The notes under the pieces: model-generated
What the model was told of the DNA's origin: nothing
Databases searched by the model: none
The model's input: only the letters and a program-made list of their open reading frames with translations
Origin: Pleodorina starrii
Taxonomy: Eukaryota; Chlorophyta; Chlorophyceae; Chlamydomonadales; Volvocaceae
Direction: 5' to 3'
DNA: 64,000 nucleotides
Assembly: GCA_030267565.1 (NCBI GenBank)
Contig: BRXU01000068.1
Coordinates: 62,001 to 126,000 of the forward strand
Translations under genes and position numbers: made by a program
Part shown: piece by piece, positions 34,697 to 42,959 of the stretch
How positions within the stretch are numbered: position 1 is the first letter of the stretch
Layout of the letters: every line of letters begins with the position of its first letter

Positions 34697-35320
34697 ATGG
34701 CCGAGCCCCTCGACACCGAGCTGACCGACCTGCCGCAAGCCCTGCGCTGGCGCGAATGGATGGCCCGGGTCGAGGCGGTGCTGTTCGCCGCGGCCGAGCC
34801 GGTCGGTCGCGAGGTGCTGGCCCGGGTGGTCGGCCGTGACTGCGCGCTCGATCTGCTGATCGAGGATATCGCCGCCGACCTGGCCGAGCGTCCCTATGCT
34901 ATCACCCGCGCCGCCGGCGGTTGGCAGCTCACCACGCGCGCGCGCCATGCCGAGGCGATCCGCGCCGCGCTCGGCGAGCGTGACGCCCCTCGCGACCTCA
35001 CTCCGAACGAGGCGCTGGTCCTGACCATCATTGCCTACATGCAGCCGGTCACGCGCGGCGCGATTGCGCGCCTGACCGGCCGCGAGGTGAGCCGCGACCT
35101 GATCGCCCGGCTGCAACGCCAGGGCCTGATCGGCCGCGGCCCGCGCAGTCCCGAGCCCGGCGCGCCCTATACCTACGTCACCACCCCGGAGTTCCTGGCG
35201 CAGTTCGGGCTGGAAACCCTGCGAGACCTGCCCGACCTGGAGGCGATGGAAGAGGCCGGACTGCTCGAGGCGGAGGAGGGGGATCTGGGAATGCCGCTGG
35301 CCGGGGAACCGGAGGAGTGA
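34697..35320 (+). CDS. scpB: ScpB-like chromosome-segregation/condensin accessory protein
   Basis: ScpB is the winged-helix kleisin partner in SMC-ScpAB. The 207-residue protein shows LEAVLFAAAEPVGREVLARVVG-type N-terminal winged helix, GGWQLTTRARHAEAIRAAL, NEALVLTIIAYMQPVTRGAIARLTGREVSRDLIARLQRQGLIG and YVTTPEFLAQFGLETLRDLP, all ScpB positions. Plasmid-borne ScpB paralogues without scpA are known beside DUF1403 genes. It may aid replicon maintenance. Confidence 0.82.
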   Translation: MAEPLDTELTDLPQALRWREWMARVEAVLFAAAEPVGREVLARVVGRDCALDLLIEDIAADLAERPYAITRAAGGWQLTTRARHAEAIRAALGERDAPRDLTPNEALVLTIIAYMQPVTRGAIARLTGREVSRDLIARLQRQGLIGRGPRSPEPGAPYTYVTTPEFLAQFGLETLRDLPDLEAMEEAGLLEAEEGDLGMPLAGEPEE

Positions 35321-35325
35321 GGAGG

Positions 35326-35574
35326 CTAGCCGCGCGGGAACATGTCCTCGCCGCCGAGGTGCAGGCGAATGTGATGCCGGCGGCACAGCCAGCGAACGGT
35401 CAGGGGATCGTCGTAGCTGTCGTGATGCGCATCGACCTTCAGCGCGCCGCACACCTCGCACGGGCCCTTGCGCAGCCGTCCAGCGTTCAGCGCCTGCTGC
35501 ACGAGCAGATGCGCCGTGTATTTCGATGGATTGGCCCGGCGCCAGTCCGTCTGGCGGGTATTGCTGTTGAGCAT
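35326..35574 (-). CDS. Small HNH-like zinc protein
   Basis: The 82-residue protein has CEVCG, then DAHHDSYDDPLTVRWLCRRHH, the Cys-x2-Cys...Cys-x2-HH layout of small HNH-type proteins from phages and plasmids. A nuclease role is possible but the catalytic His context (DAHHDSYD) is short. The ATG at 35574 starts the conserved part; the longer open frame upstream lacks similarity. It converges on scpB. Confidence 0.65.
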   Translation of the reverse strand: MLNSNTRQTDWRRANPSKYTAHLLVQQALNAGRLRKGPCEVCGALKVDAHHDSYDDPLTVRWLCRRHHIRLHLGGEDMFPRG

Positions 35575-35914
35575 GCCCTCAGCGTGCCCGTTGGGTTGCC
35601 TCGGGTCAATATCAGGCAGGCGTGCCTGCGGGACGAGCCGTCCCGGACCGACTGCACCGGCGCGGGCCGGCCGTGATCCGGTGCGGGAGGCCCGCGCGAG
35701 TCCTGGTGCCCAGGGCGCTCGGATCGTCTGGAAACGCATCATGGGGGTTGCGCAGCACCGGCCGGTTCTCTCCCGCACCCGGAAGCATGATGCCTTCGCT
35801 GTGGCGTAAAAGGCCGAAATCATCAGAGCCGCGCATCGGGCAGCAGCCCGGTTCGTGTGACACGCCGATGGCATCGCATGCGGCCGGTGCTCCAACAGAC
35901 CACCGGAGGCAGCC
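35575..35914. other. Stretch without a recognised gene
   Basis: This 340-base interval separates the HNH-like gene and parD, which diverge. No frame shows family motifs. The ribosome-binding site GGAGG of parD lies at its end. No clear inverted-repeat operator was seen. Confidence 0.4.
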
Positions 35915-36205
35915 ATGGCGGTCCACAAGCAAAGCATCAGCTTCACGGACGTCGCATCCGATTTTGCAAAAGAACGCGTCGAGCGCGGCGAATATCCGAA
36001 TGTCAGCGCAGCCGTGTCCGGTGAGCTCGCTCGGGCCAAGGCGCGACGCGCCAGGGAACAGGCTGTTCTTGAGGCCGAGGTCCAGCGCCGTCTTGCCTTG
36101 CCGCTCGACCGTTGGGAACCTGTGGGTAAAGGCGTGAGCGTCACTGCCGATTCGCGCGCCCATCTCGCGGCACGGATGCAAGCGCAGGGTGGCAAACCCT
36201 CCTGA
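35915..36205 (+). CDS. parD: ParD-like antitoxin
   Basis: The 96-residue protein begins with a ribbon-helix-helix (KQSISFTDVASDFAKERVERGEYPNVSAAVSGELAR) typical of ParD antitoxins and has a polar C-terminal part that would wrap the toxin. It represses its own promoter and neutralises ParE. Its last base overlaps the ATG of parE. A GGAGG site lies before the start. Confidence 0.75.
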   Translation: MAVHKQSISFTDVASDFAKERVERGEYPNVSAAVSGELARAKARRAREQAVLEAEVQRRLALPLDRWEPVGKGVSVTADSRAHLAARMQAQGGKPS

Positions 36206-36483
36206 TGCGCCTGATCCGACACCCGCTTGTCGCCCGGGATCTGTCTGGGCTGGTCGACCATATCATCGAAGCAAGTCGCCGCCTCGACGAGGCCGACGAC
36301 CTCATGGCGAAGGTCGTCGCAAACCCATTTTCCGGCGCGAGGCTTTCCGCTCCCCTTGACGGGTGGTTGGCCCGGCATGGTGGCCGGGACCGACGGCCGA
36401 CGGTCGTGTTCCGCCCCGAGCGCGATACCGGCACCATCTTTGTCGTCCTGGTGGCCTTCGGTGGCCAGGATTGGATGAGCTGA
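36205..36483 (+). CDS. parE: ParE/RelE-type toxin
   Basis: The 92-residue protein starts MRLIRHPLVARDLSGLVDHIIEAS, the ParE-like N-terminal strand and helix, and ends PTVVFRPERDTGTIFVVLVAFGGQDWM, the terminal sheet. ParE toxins usually inhibit gyrase. The middle is unusual in length and composition for ParE, so RelE-superfamily is the safer label. Coupled to parD by overlap. Confidence 0.7.
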   Translation: MRLIRHPLVARDLSGLVDHIIEASRRLDEADDLMAKVVANPFSGARLSAPLDGWLARHGGRDRRPTVVFRPERDTGTIFVVLVAFGGQDWMS

Positions 36484-36674
36484 GGCCAAGGCCGGCCGGA
36501 CTGGCCCGACTGATCCTTGGCCCGCCGCGAACGTGCCACGCATCATCCAGCGGACCTGACTGGGGGACACCGCGCCGTGACTTGCACCAGCAGTTTATGG
36601 ATATGGTGCCTCGGACGGTTCATCACGGCGACCTCTTTGAGGATCTCGCGCTCATCGCGCCGCCTGGTTTCCAG

Positions 36675-36693
36675 CGATAATCGGGACTTATCG
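36675..36693. promoter_or_regulatory. Inverted-repeat operator candidate before DUF1612 gene
   Basis: CGATAA-TCGGGAC-TTATCG repeats the architecture at 33679-33699 (same half-sites, 7-base spacer), 63 bases before the DUF1612 gene. A further half-site ATAATCGG lies at 36734-36741. Confidence 0.55.
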
Positions 36694-36755
36694 CCGGCTG
36701 ACGGCGCGAAAGATGAATGCTTGAGTAGCGCTCATAATCGGCTATTTTTGATCCT

Positions 36756-37566
36756 GTGAAGAACCGTGATCAATACGAGCAGGGGTTATTCCCGGACCCC
36801 GAGGCCGACGAAACCGGCCCTTATGACGCTGCCCCGGCCGAGGCGGATCTGTGGTTCCTGCCCGGCCCGGACACCGAAGAGGACGCCGATCCTCTCGCCC
36901 CGCCGCTGCCGCGCGCGCCGCGCACATCCCTGGTCGATCTGGCGGCCTGGCGCGCCGCCGAAGCGGCGCTGGCGCAGCCGCTGGCCGTGCTCTCGCGCGA
37001 TCTCGGCCGGCTCATCGAACGGGCCGAAAGCCTCGAGCCGCCGGCCGGTGCCCGCCTGGCCCAGGCCGAGGCCGCGGCGCTGAGCTGGGGCAGCGGCGAT
37101 CGCATCTCTGCCGACCGCATCGCGCTCTGGTCGAGCCTGCGCATCGGCGCCACCGGCGCGGACGGGCCGGCGCTGATCCGCAGCGCCTGGGCCGCCCGCC
37201 GGCTTCCTGCCGCTGGCGCGGACCGGCGTGGGCGCGCTGCGGGAGGGCGGGACGCCGGAGCAGCGGCTCTCGGCCTGGATCGCAGGCACCCGGGATGCGG
37301 TGCTGTCGGCGCTGATGGCGCTCGCCGAGCTGCGCGCCTGGCGGGCACGCGCCGAGGCCGGGACCGCCGATCTCTCGGGCCGCACCCCGCGCCTCCTGGT
37401 CGACGCGCTCGCGCGCCATGTCATGGTCGCGCTGCCGCAGCTGGTCGCCGAGACCGGCGCCTCGCGCCCGGCGCTCGCGCGCGCCCTGGCAATTCTGGAG
37501 GCGCGCGGGCTCGTGCGCGAGGTCACCGGCCAGGGCCGGTACAGGGTCTGGGCCGCGCGAACGTGA
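36756..37566 (+). pseudogene. DUF1612 / helix-turn-helix plasmid protein, frameshifted
   Basis: The first frame (GTG start at 36756) encodes AAWRAAEAALAQPLAVLSRDLGRLIERAESL and ALIRSAWAARR, then runs out of homology near 37195. The expected continuation FLPLARTGVGALREGGTPEQRLSAWIAGTRDAV is in another frame and runs to 37566, including a C-terminal winged-helix region (LVAETGASRPALARALAILEARGLVREVTGQGRY). Together they match plasmid proteins with DUF1612 plus a helix-turn-helix. A small indel around 37190-37200 breaks the gene unless it is a sequencing error. Confidence 0.7.
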
Positions 37567-37619
37567 CGATAATGCCGCAAATACGCGGTATGTCTGTATG
37601 TCTCCGGGGAGGGCCGCCT

Positions 37620-38083
37620 GACGGGACTTGCGTTTGGATGATATGGGCCGCACCGTATTCGGTCAGCCGCTCACGCTGGCGCATATAGGCGCGCAATGTG
37701 GCAATCTCGGCATTCGGGCGGAAGCTGCCTCGCAGCAGCCCATAGGAATGCAGCTGACGTAACCAGCCTGCATCGCTGACATCGGTTTTGCGGCCCGGCA
37801 CATTCTTGGCATATCGGGCATTCACAAGGACGACCTCGAAGCCACGCGCCTCCAGAATCTCGAAGGCCGGGATCCAGTAGACACCCGTGGATTCCATGGC
37901 AATGCTGGTTACACCGCAGGCCTTGAGCCAGTCGGCCATATGATGCAGGTCCTGCGTAAACGTGCCGAATGGTCTGACTGGCGTGTCGCTGGCCTCGGGG
38001 TTCACCGCCGCCATGTGCATGGTCGAACCGATGTCGATTGCCGCAACCTTGGGATTGACCAGCTTCAGATCCGGGGTAACCAT
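37620..38083 (-). pseudogene. IS110-family transposase, 5' fragment
   Basis: The protein starts MVTPDLKLVNPKVAAIDIGST, the DEDD-type RuvC-like core of IS110 transposases, with IAMESTGVYWIPAFEILE and the Asp pair in GRKTDVSDAGWLRQL. Homology ends at about residue 155 (AAHIIQTQ) near 37620. The serine-containing C-terminal domain is missing, so the element is dead. Confidence 0.8.
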
Positions 38084-38113
38084 CCGGCGTAGGCCGCGCA
38101 CGGGTGTCCGTGC

Positions 38114-38716
38114 TCAGGGAGTGGGCTTGGGTGCTTTGGGCTTGCCGGGCCGCGGGGACCATTTCTTCGCGAGTTGGTCAAAGCGTTCGACGATCCTGTC
38201 GATCCTGGCATCTTTGGGATCGAAGGTTGCACCTGACCAGCCGACCATGTCGTCGTGCTGCTCGTGGTCCGGATCTGCGAGGGCTTCAAGGAACGCTTCG
38301 TAGCCCGGAGCACCGCCGACATCCTCGGGCGGGCAGGCCCCGCTGGCCTTCAGAAGCCTTGGATAGGTCACGCCCGGGCTGGCCTCGCTCACCCGCTCGA
38401 TGCGGATGCTGTGGTCCCAGTCATCGCCGAAGTCGTAGACATACTGGAGCGTCCTGGCGCCGGTATCCTCGAGCACCTTTTGCAGCGTCGCCTTCTTCGC
38501 GGGCATCGGGCCGTCGTAGAATCCGTCCGGATCGGGCACGCCCCAGCCCGCCCCCCCGGCCCTGAATTCGTAGAGATGGGTGTCCGTCCAGCCCATCGAC
38601 GCCTGGACCACCTCATGCAGCCGGTCGAGCCTGATCTTCAGCGGCACCTCGATATGGCGCATCGGCTGAGGATCGACGTCGTTCAGAAGGATCCGGAGGC
38701 GGGCGATCAGGGTCAT
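38114..38716 (-). CDS. pRiA4b ORF-3-like (TnpR-like) IS66 passenger protein
   Basis: The 200-residue protein fits the plasmid pRiA4b ORF-3 family: LRILLNDVDPQPMRHIEVPLKIRLDRLHEVVQASMGW, HLYEFRAGG, YVYDFGDDWDHSIRIE and GVTYPRLLKASGACPPEDVGGAPGYEAFLEAL. Such proteins are often carried by IS66-type elements; their role is unknown. The ATG at 38716 overlaps the IS66 transposase stop by four bases, indicating co-translation within the element. Confidence 0.8.
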   Translation of the reverse strand: MTLIARLRILLNDVDPQPMRHIEVPLKIRLDRLHEVVQASMGWTDTHLYEFRAGGAGWGVPDPDGFYDGPMPAKKATLQKVLEDTGARTLQYVYDFGDDWDHSIRIERVSEASPGVTYPRLLKASGACPPEDVGGAPGYEAFLEALADPDHEQHDDMVGWSGATFDPKDARIDRIVERFDQLAKKWSPRPGKPKAPKPTP

Positions 38717-39434
38717 GCGGCCCTCCTTTGCGGTATTTGCGACCAGTTCCAGGGAAGAAGTTCCGGCAGGCGCGACAGGGGTATGTCCGGCAGCCGGGCA
38801 AGGACATCGACCAGCCAAGCCTGCGGGTCGACGTCATTCATCTTGGCCGTGACGATCAGGGAGTACATGAAGGCGGCGCGGTCGCCACCGCGCGGAGATC
38901 CGGCGAAGAGCCAGGCTTTCCGCCCGAGGGCGACGCCCCGCAGCGCGCGTTCTGCTGCGTTGTTCGTAAGGCAGATGCGGCCATCATCGAGGAAGCAGGT
39001 GAAGGCGTCCCAGCGGCCGTCCTCCTCGAACATGTAGTTGATCGCCTTGGCGACGGGGTTGTGCTTCGACATTCGGGCGCGTTCGGTCCGCAACCAGTTG
39101 TGCAGATCCTGGACCATCGGGCGCACCAGCCGCTGACGGGCGTCATGGCGGGCCTCGGCGGTCAGGCCGGTGATCTCGCGCTCGGCATCGAAGATGGCGT
39201 CGAAGCGTTCGACGGCTTCCAGCGCGATGGGCGAGATCTCCTCGGCCACCGATCTGCCCTTGCGGGCCGTGGCTTTGATATCCGCCAGTTCGAAGAACTT
39301 GCGCCGGGCATGCGACCAGCACAGCGCGCTCAGCACCGGCGCGGGCCTGTGGCTGGCATGGTAGAGGTCGTTGTAACCGCCATAGGCATCGGCTTGCAGG
39401 GTGCCGGTCCAGCCCGCCAGATCCTGCGCTCGTA
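38713..39434 (-). pseudogene. IS66-family TnpC transposase, 3' part
   Basis: The frame enters at about 39434 (LQADAYGGYNDLYH), continues CWSHARRKFFELADIKA and NNAAERALRGVALGRKAWLFAGSPRGGDRAA, and ends LLPWNWSQIPQRRAA. These are the second half of the IS66 DDE domain and its conserved C-terminus. The N-terminal half is cut off where an IS5 relative begins. Non-functional. Confidence 0.8.
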
Positions 39435-40180
39435 TCTGACGGCGAGGCGCCGGAATTTAGAGAGCCAGGCGAATGTGCGCTCGACGACCCAGCGTTGCTT
39501 TCCAAGATGACTGCTGCTCTCAATGCCCTTCCTGGCAATGCGATGCTTGATGCCGCGATTGGTGCAAGCCCCTTGTCGGCATGCAGCTTGCCGGGCCGAT
39601 GGCGCGGCCTGCCACGCTTGCCATGAATGGGAGGAATGGCGTCGAGCAGCGGATCGAGCATCCTGCTGTCATGGACGTTTGCGCCGCTGAGGCGCACCGT
39701 CAGGGGAATGCCTCGCCTGTCGGTGACGATGTGGCGTTTCGTGCCAGGGCACCCGCGATCGGTGGGGTTAGGGCCGGTGGCTTCGCCCCCCTTTTCGCCG
39801 CGATGGACGCGCTGTCCATGCAGGCCCGGGTCCAGTCAAGATGACCGGCGCGATGCAGCTGGCGCAGCAAAACCTGATGCAACTGATCCCAGACACCGGC
39901 CAACTGCCAATCCCTGAGCCTTCGCCAACAGGTCACGCCCGAGCCGCAGCCTAGCTCCGCGGGCAACATCCGCCAGGGGATGCCGCTCTGCAGGACAAAC
40001 ATGATCCCGGCCAGAGCGGCCCGGTCGGAGACCCGAGGCCGCCCGCCTTTCGCGGACCGAGACGTGGATGGCAACAAAGGTTCGATCACGGCCCAAAGGC
40101 CATCAGAGACAAGCGTGGCAGACATAAACAGCGAATCTAACAGAACGAATCCGCCTGCAAGTGGTTTTGAAACGCCCTCT
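39435..40180 (-). pseudogene. IS5-family (IS427-like) element, 3'-truncated
   Basis: The first frame starts MSATLVSDGLWAVIEPLLP at 40125, with GRPRVSDRAALAGIMFVLQSGIPWRMLP and CMDSASIAAKRG (first catalytic Asp); after a frame change near 39730 the second gives GIPLTVRLSGANVHDSRMLDPLLDAIPP and HADKGL. A frameshift of this kind is usual in IS427-type elements. Another shift near 39560 leads to KQRWVVERTFAWL, and the sequence is cut at AVRYERR near 39435. The outer end at about 40180 (GAGGGCGTTT on the minus strand) is present. Confidence 0.75.
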
Positions 40181-40240
40181 TAGTCCTTCCGCCTAAACTG
40201 TCGGCTTCCTGAGGTAACCCCGCCGCCCCCAATGTAAATC

Positions 40241-40275
40241 ATCCTTTGCTTTTTGCTGCCCGGAATGCAAAGGAT
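40241..40275. promoter_or_regulatory. Inverted-repeat operator candidate of HTH-methyltransferase copy B
   Basis: ATCCTTTGC (40241-40249) and GCAAAGGAT (40267-40275) form a perfect 9-bp inverted repeat ending seven bases before the ATG. The same repeat precedes copy C. It is a plausible site for the protein's own XRE domains. Confidence 0.6.
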
Positions 40276-40282
40276 CCTTGAC

Positions 40283-41155
40283 ATGGACACTCTTCTGGCA
40301 GCCCGCCGCGCGCGGGGCATGACGCAGGGCAACGTCGCACGGGCGACGGGGATCAGCGTGCCGACGTTGCGGGCGCTGGAACGGGGCGAGGGTGGGCTTG
40401 GCCCATTGGTTGCGATCATGGGGGTGCTGGGCCTGCGCTGGGGATGGGTTCCACATGGCGAGGATGCGGCGGCTGCCCTGGCGGGGCGGCGCAAGGCGCG
40501 GGGAATCAGCCAGGCGGAACTGGCACGGCGGATCGGCTGCAGTCGACCGACGCTGATCGCGCTGGAGCGCAGGCTCGCAGGCAGCGTCGCGACCCTGGCG
40601 CGGGCGCTGCAGATCCTGGGGCTGCGGCTGATGCTGCGCGGCGTGGCACCGGTCGGGTGCGGCCTGGTGCCGGCACGCAACGCGCCGGCTCGGGACCTGG
40701 TGATGACGCCGCCGGAACTTGCAGCCGCGGTAATCGGGCATTTCGCCCCGGGCCTGAGCGGCCGCGTGCTCGATCCGGCGCGGGGGCAGGGGGCGTTCCA
40801 CGATGGCTTCCCGGCCCATCTCGATCGGCACTGGTGCGAGATCGGCGAGGGCCGGGACTTCTTCGACTGGCAGCAGCCGGTGGATTGGGTGATGACCAAT
40901 CCGCCCTGGTCGCGGCTGCGGGAGTTCACCCGCCATGCGATGCGCATCGCGCCAAACATCGTCTGGCTTGCGCCGCTGACGAACCTGACCACCAAGGCAC
41001 GGCTGCGCGATCTCGACGAGGCGGGGTTCGGCATCGCCGAACTGGTGAAGATCGACACCCCGCAAGGCTGGCCGCAAAGCGGGTTCCAACTGGTCGCGGC
41101 ACATCTGCGCAAGGGTCACGCCGGCAGCTGGACGGTGTCGCGGCTGGGGGTATGA
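40283..41155 (+). CDS. HTH-HTH-methyltransferase-like protein, copy B
   Basis: This 290-residue protein has two XRE-type helix-turn-helix segments (about 13-35, TQGNVARATGISVPTLRALE; 74-96, SQAELARRIGCSRPTLIALE), then a SAM-methyltransferase-like domain (about 137-290) with DPARGQGAF at 164-172 and NPPW at 206-209, the motif I and motif IV order of N6-adenine methyltransferases. Motif X-like TPPELA precedes motif I. It likely binds DNA through its own HTHs and may methylate adenine, though it lacks a large recognition domain. The ATG at 40283 is chosen over 40253 because copy A starts at the same position. Copy C is nearly identical except for about 130 bases after NPPW. Confidence 0.8.
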   Translation: MDTLLAARRARGMTQGNVARATGISVPTLRALERGEGGLGPLVAIMGVLGLRWGWVPHGEDAAAALAGRRKARGISQAELARRIGCSRPTLIALERRLAGSVATLARALQILGLRLMLRGVAPVGCGLVPARNAPARDLVMTPPELAAAVIGHFAPGLSGRVLDPARGQGAFHDGFPAHLDRHWCEIGEGRDFFDWQQPVDWVMTNPPWSRLREFTRHAMRIAPNIVWLAPLTNLTTKARLRDLDEAGFGIAELVKIDTPQGWPQSGFQLVAAHLRKGHAGSWTVSRLGV

Positions 41156-41208
41156 GGCCTCGTGCATGGCTCCGGCGGTGAAAGCGTCGGAGCAGCGCAT
41201 GAGGAAAT

Positions 41209-41229
41209 GAACATCCCTTCAAATCTTCA
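41209..41229 (-). repeat. 16-bp repeat family member after copy B
   Basis: On the minus strand TGAAGATTTGAAGGGATGTTC contains the unit ATTTGAAGGGATGTTC, one base different from the array units at 17.5 and 18.8 kb. The same sequence lies at the same distance after copy C. A further half (CTTCATTTGAACGC) is at 41306-41319. Confidence 0.65.
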
Positions 41230-41580
41230 CTGAATATGCCGCGATAGGTGTGTGCGAGAATGACAGGACTGGGCCCAGGTTTTGCCCGGCGCTTGAATCC
41301 CGCATCTTCATTTGAACGCTTGGGCGCTGGGACCGGGGCTTGCGTGCTACACCCCGGGCGTTCCGGATCGCTGCGCGGTGCTGCTGTTTTCGCCTGAGGG
41401 GGACGGCCATGTGCTGGCCGGCGCCTATCGCGTGTCCGAGCAGCCGGCCAGCGCCAGCCCCCGAGGCGGGTTTGGGTAGCGTAAGCCTGACTACTGAAAA
41501 GCGCTGTAAATCAGTCTTGCAGAGGCCATTATCCGGCCAGTTTACAGTTTGGTTTACAGTCGTCATCTCGGTGAAGGATT
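41230..41580. other. Stretch without a recognised gene, before tRNA-Pro
   Basis: About 350 bases contain a short open frame around 41320-41480 (CAVLLFSPEGDGHVLAGAYRV) that might be the 3' end of an unidentified gene, and a relative of the 16-bp repeat at 41306. Nothing else is recognised. Confidence 0.35.
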
Positions 41581-41656
41581 CGGAGTGTAGCGCAGTCTGG
41601 TAGCGCACCTGGTTTGGGACCAGGATGTCGGGGTTCGAATCCCTCCACTCCGACCA
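41581..41656 (+). tRNA. tRNA-Pro (anticodon UGG)
   Basis: The 76-base sequence folds as a cloverleaf: acceptor CGGAGTG/CACTCCG, anticodon stem CCTGG/CCAGG with loop TTTGGGA (anticodon TGG at 41615-41617), T arm with GGTTCGAATCC, and encoded CCA at 41654-41656. It looks functional. tRNA genes are common integration sites, and the downstream toxin-antitoxin-like pair may belong to such an insertion. Confidence 0.93.
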
Positions 41657-41752
41657 CTTCCCCTCGACTCTTTCTGGTTTCGTGAAGATCGCGGGTGCCA
41701 TCTCGGCACGGTATGGGCTTGCCCAGGGAACGCCCCGGAGTAAGAGTAAGGC

Positions 41753-42454
41753 ATGACCAAGCAAGTCCGCCCCCATGAGTTCGTCGGCCAAGGGCTCTAC
41801 ACCGCCCCGGAGGCCGCCCGGCTCCTGAAGACCTCCCCGGCGACGGTCCGGCGGTGGCTGGAGGGGCACGCCTATAGCCGCGGAGGCCAGACGAGGGTCA
41901 TAGACCCGCTGTGGCGCCCCCGGTTCGGGAGGATCGATGATCAGCTGTCCCTCAGCTTCCGGGACCTGATCGAGCTTCGCTTCGTCAAGGCGTTTGTCGA
42001 ACAGGGGCTGAGCCTCCAGGCGGTCCGCGCCTGCCTGAACCTGGCGAAGGACTGCGTTCGTGAGGAGCAGCCCTTCTCCACCGGGCGCTTTCGGACCGAC
42101 GGGAAGACGATCTTCCTGGAGGGCATCGCCGGGTCCGATGATCCGGCCCTGATTGATCTTCGCAAGAACCAATACGCGTTCAAGTCGGTGATTGAGCGCA
42201 CCTTCAAGGATCTGGACATCGAGGCCGACGAGGTCCTGAGGTGGCGGCCCTTCCACGGCAAGGGCTCGATCGTGGTCGACCCTGAACGGTCCTTCGGACA
42301 ACCCATCGCGGCTGCCTTCGGGGTGCCCACCGAAGTCTTGGCGGACGCCGTGCGGGCCGAAGGGTCAGTGGCGCGGGTGGCAGCACTCTATGAAGTGGAC
42401 AGGTCGGTCGTCGTGGACGCCGTGAAGTATCACGAGGAGCTGGCCGCAGCTTGA
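41753..42454 (+). CDS. MerR-like/DUF433 regulator, antitoxin of a DUF5615 pair
   Basis: The 233-residue protein has an N-terminal MerR-type helix-turn-helix (YTAPEAARLLKTSPATVRRWLEG), a dimerisation-like middle (FRDLIELRFVKAFVEQGLSLQAVRACLNLA), and a C-terminal DUF433 segment (DPERSFGQPIAAAFGVPTEVLADAV, VARVAALYEVDRSVVVDAVKYHEEL). DUF433 proteins pair with PIN-like DUF5615 proteins as antitoxins. The next gene starts within its stop codon. Confidence 0.78.
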   Translation: MTKQVRPHEFVGQGLYTAPEAARLLKTSPATVRRWLEGHAYSRGGQTRVIDPLWRPRFGRIDDQLSLSFRDLIELRFVKAFVEQGLSLQAVRACLNLAKDCVREEQPFSTGRFRTDGKTIFLEGIAGSDDPALIDLRKNQYAFKSVIERTFKDLDIEADEVLRWRPFHGKGSIVVDPERSFGQPIAAAFGVPTEVLADAVRAEGSVARVAALYEVDRSVVVDAVKYHEELAAA

Positions 42455-42843
42455 GGGTCATGGTGGACGAGAATCTGCCTCCGGCCCTGGCCCGCGCGTT
42501 GGCCGAACTGTTCAGGGGCCAGCATGAAGTAGATCACATCCTCCTGAAATTCGGCCGGGGCGTGAAAGACGTCGACTGGATCAGAGAGCTGAGTGCCGAC
42601 GGAAATTGGACAGTTTTGTCGGCGGACAGGCGCATCTCCAAGAATAAGGCTGAACAAACCGCATTTCGGTCCTCCCGGCTGATTGCGTTCATCTTCGCGC
42701 CGGCGCTGCAGAAGGCGACGTTGCTAAAGAAGATGGAGCGTCTCATGGTCATCTGGCCGACGATCGAGGCGCAGATCGAGTTGGTCCAGAGGGGGTCGAT
42801 GTTCGAGATCCCAGTCAAGGGAGACCGCTTACGGCCGCTGTGA
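42451..42843 (+). CDS. DUF5615-type PIN-like protein
   Basis: The 130-residue protein begins VMVDENLPPALARALAEL, the DEN(L)P motif of DUF5615 PIN-like proteins, with VDWIRELSADGNWTVLSADRRI carrying further acidic residues. It is the probable toxin of the pair with the DUF433 gene. A TTG at 42451 overlapping the upstream TGA is the likely start; ATG at 42460 is the alternative and begins exactly at VMVDEN. Confidence 0.75.
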   Translation: MRVMVDENLPPALARALAELFRGQHEVDHILLKFGRGVKDVDWIRELSADGNWTVLSADRRISKNKAEQTAFRSSRLIAFIFAPALQKATLLKKMERLMVIWPTIEAQIELVQRGSMFEIPVKGDRLRPL

Positions 42844-42959
42844 GCGGCCGCTTTATCCATCATGCTCTGCCGGTCTAATCGCTCCCAAAGCGGGCTTATT
42901 CGCCGCCTTCGACCTGGGCCGGAGCAGCCAGGGCGGCGCGTCTCAGTTCGGTGGACAGC

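Noticed and set aside
37572..38101. Complete IS110 element
   Set aside because: Only the DEDD half is present; the C-terminal Ser domain is missing and the sequence turns into DUF1612-locus DNA.
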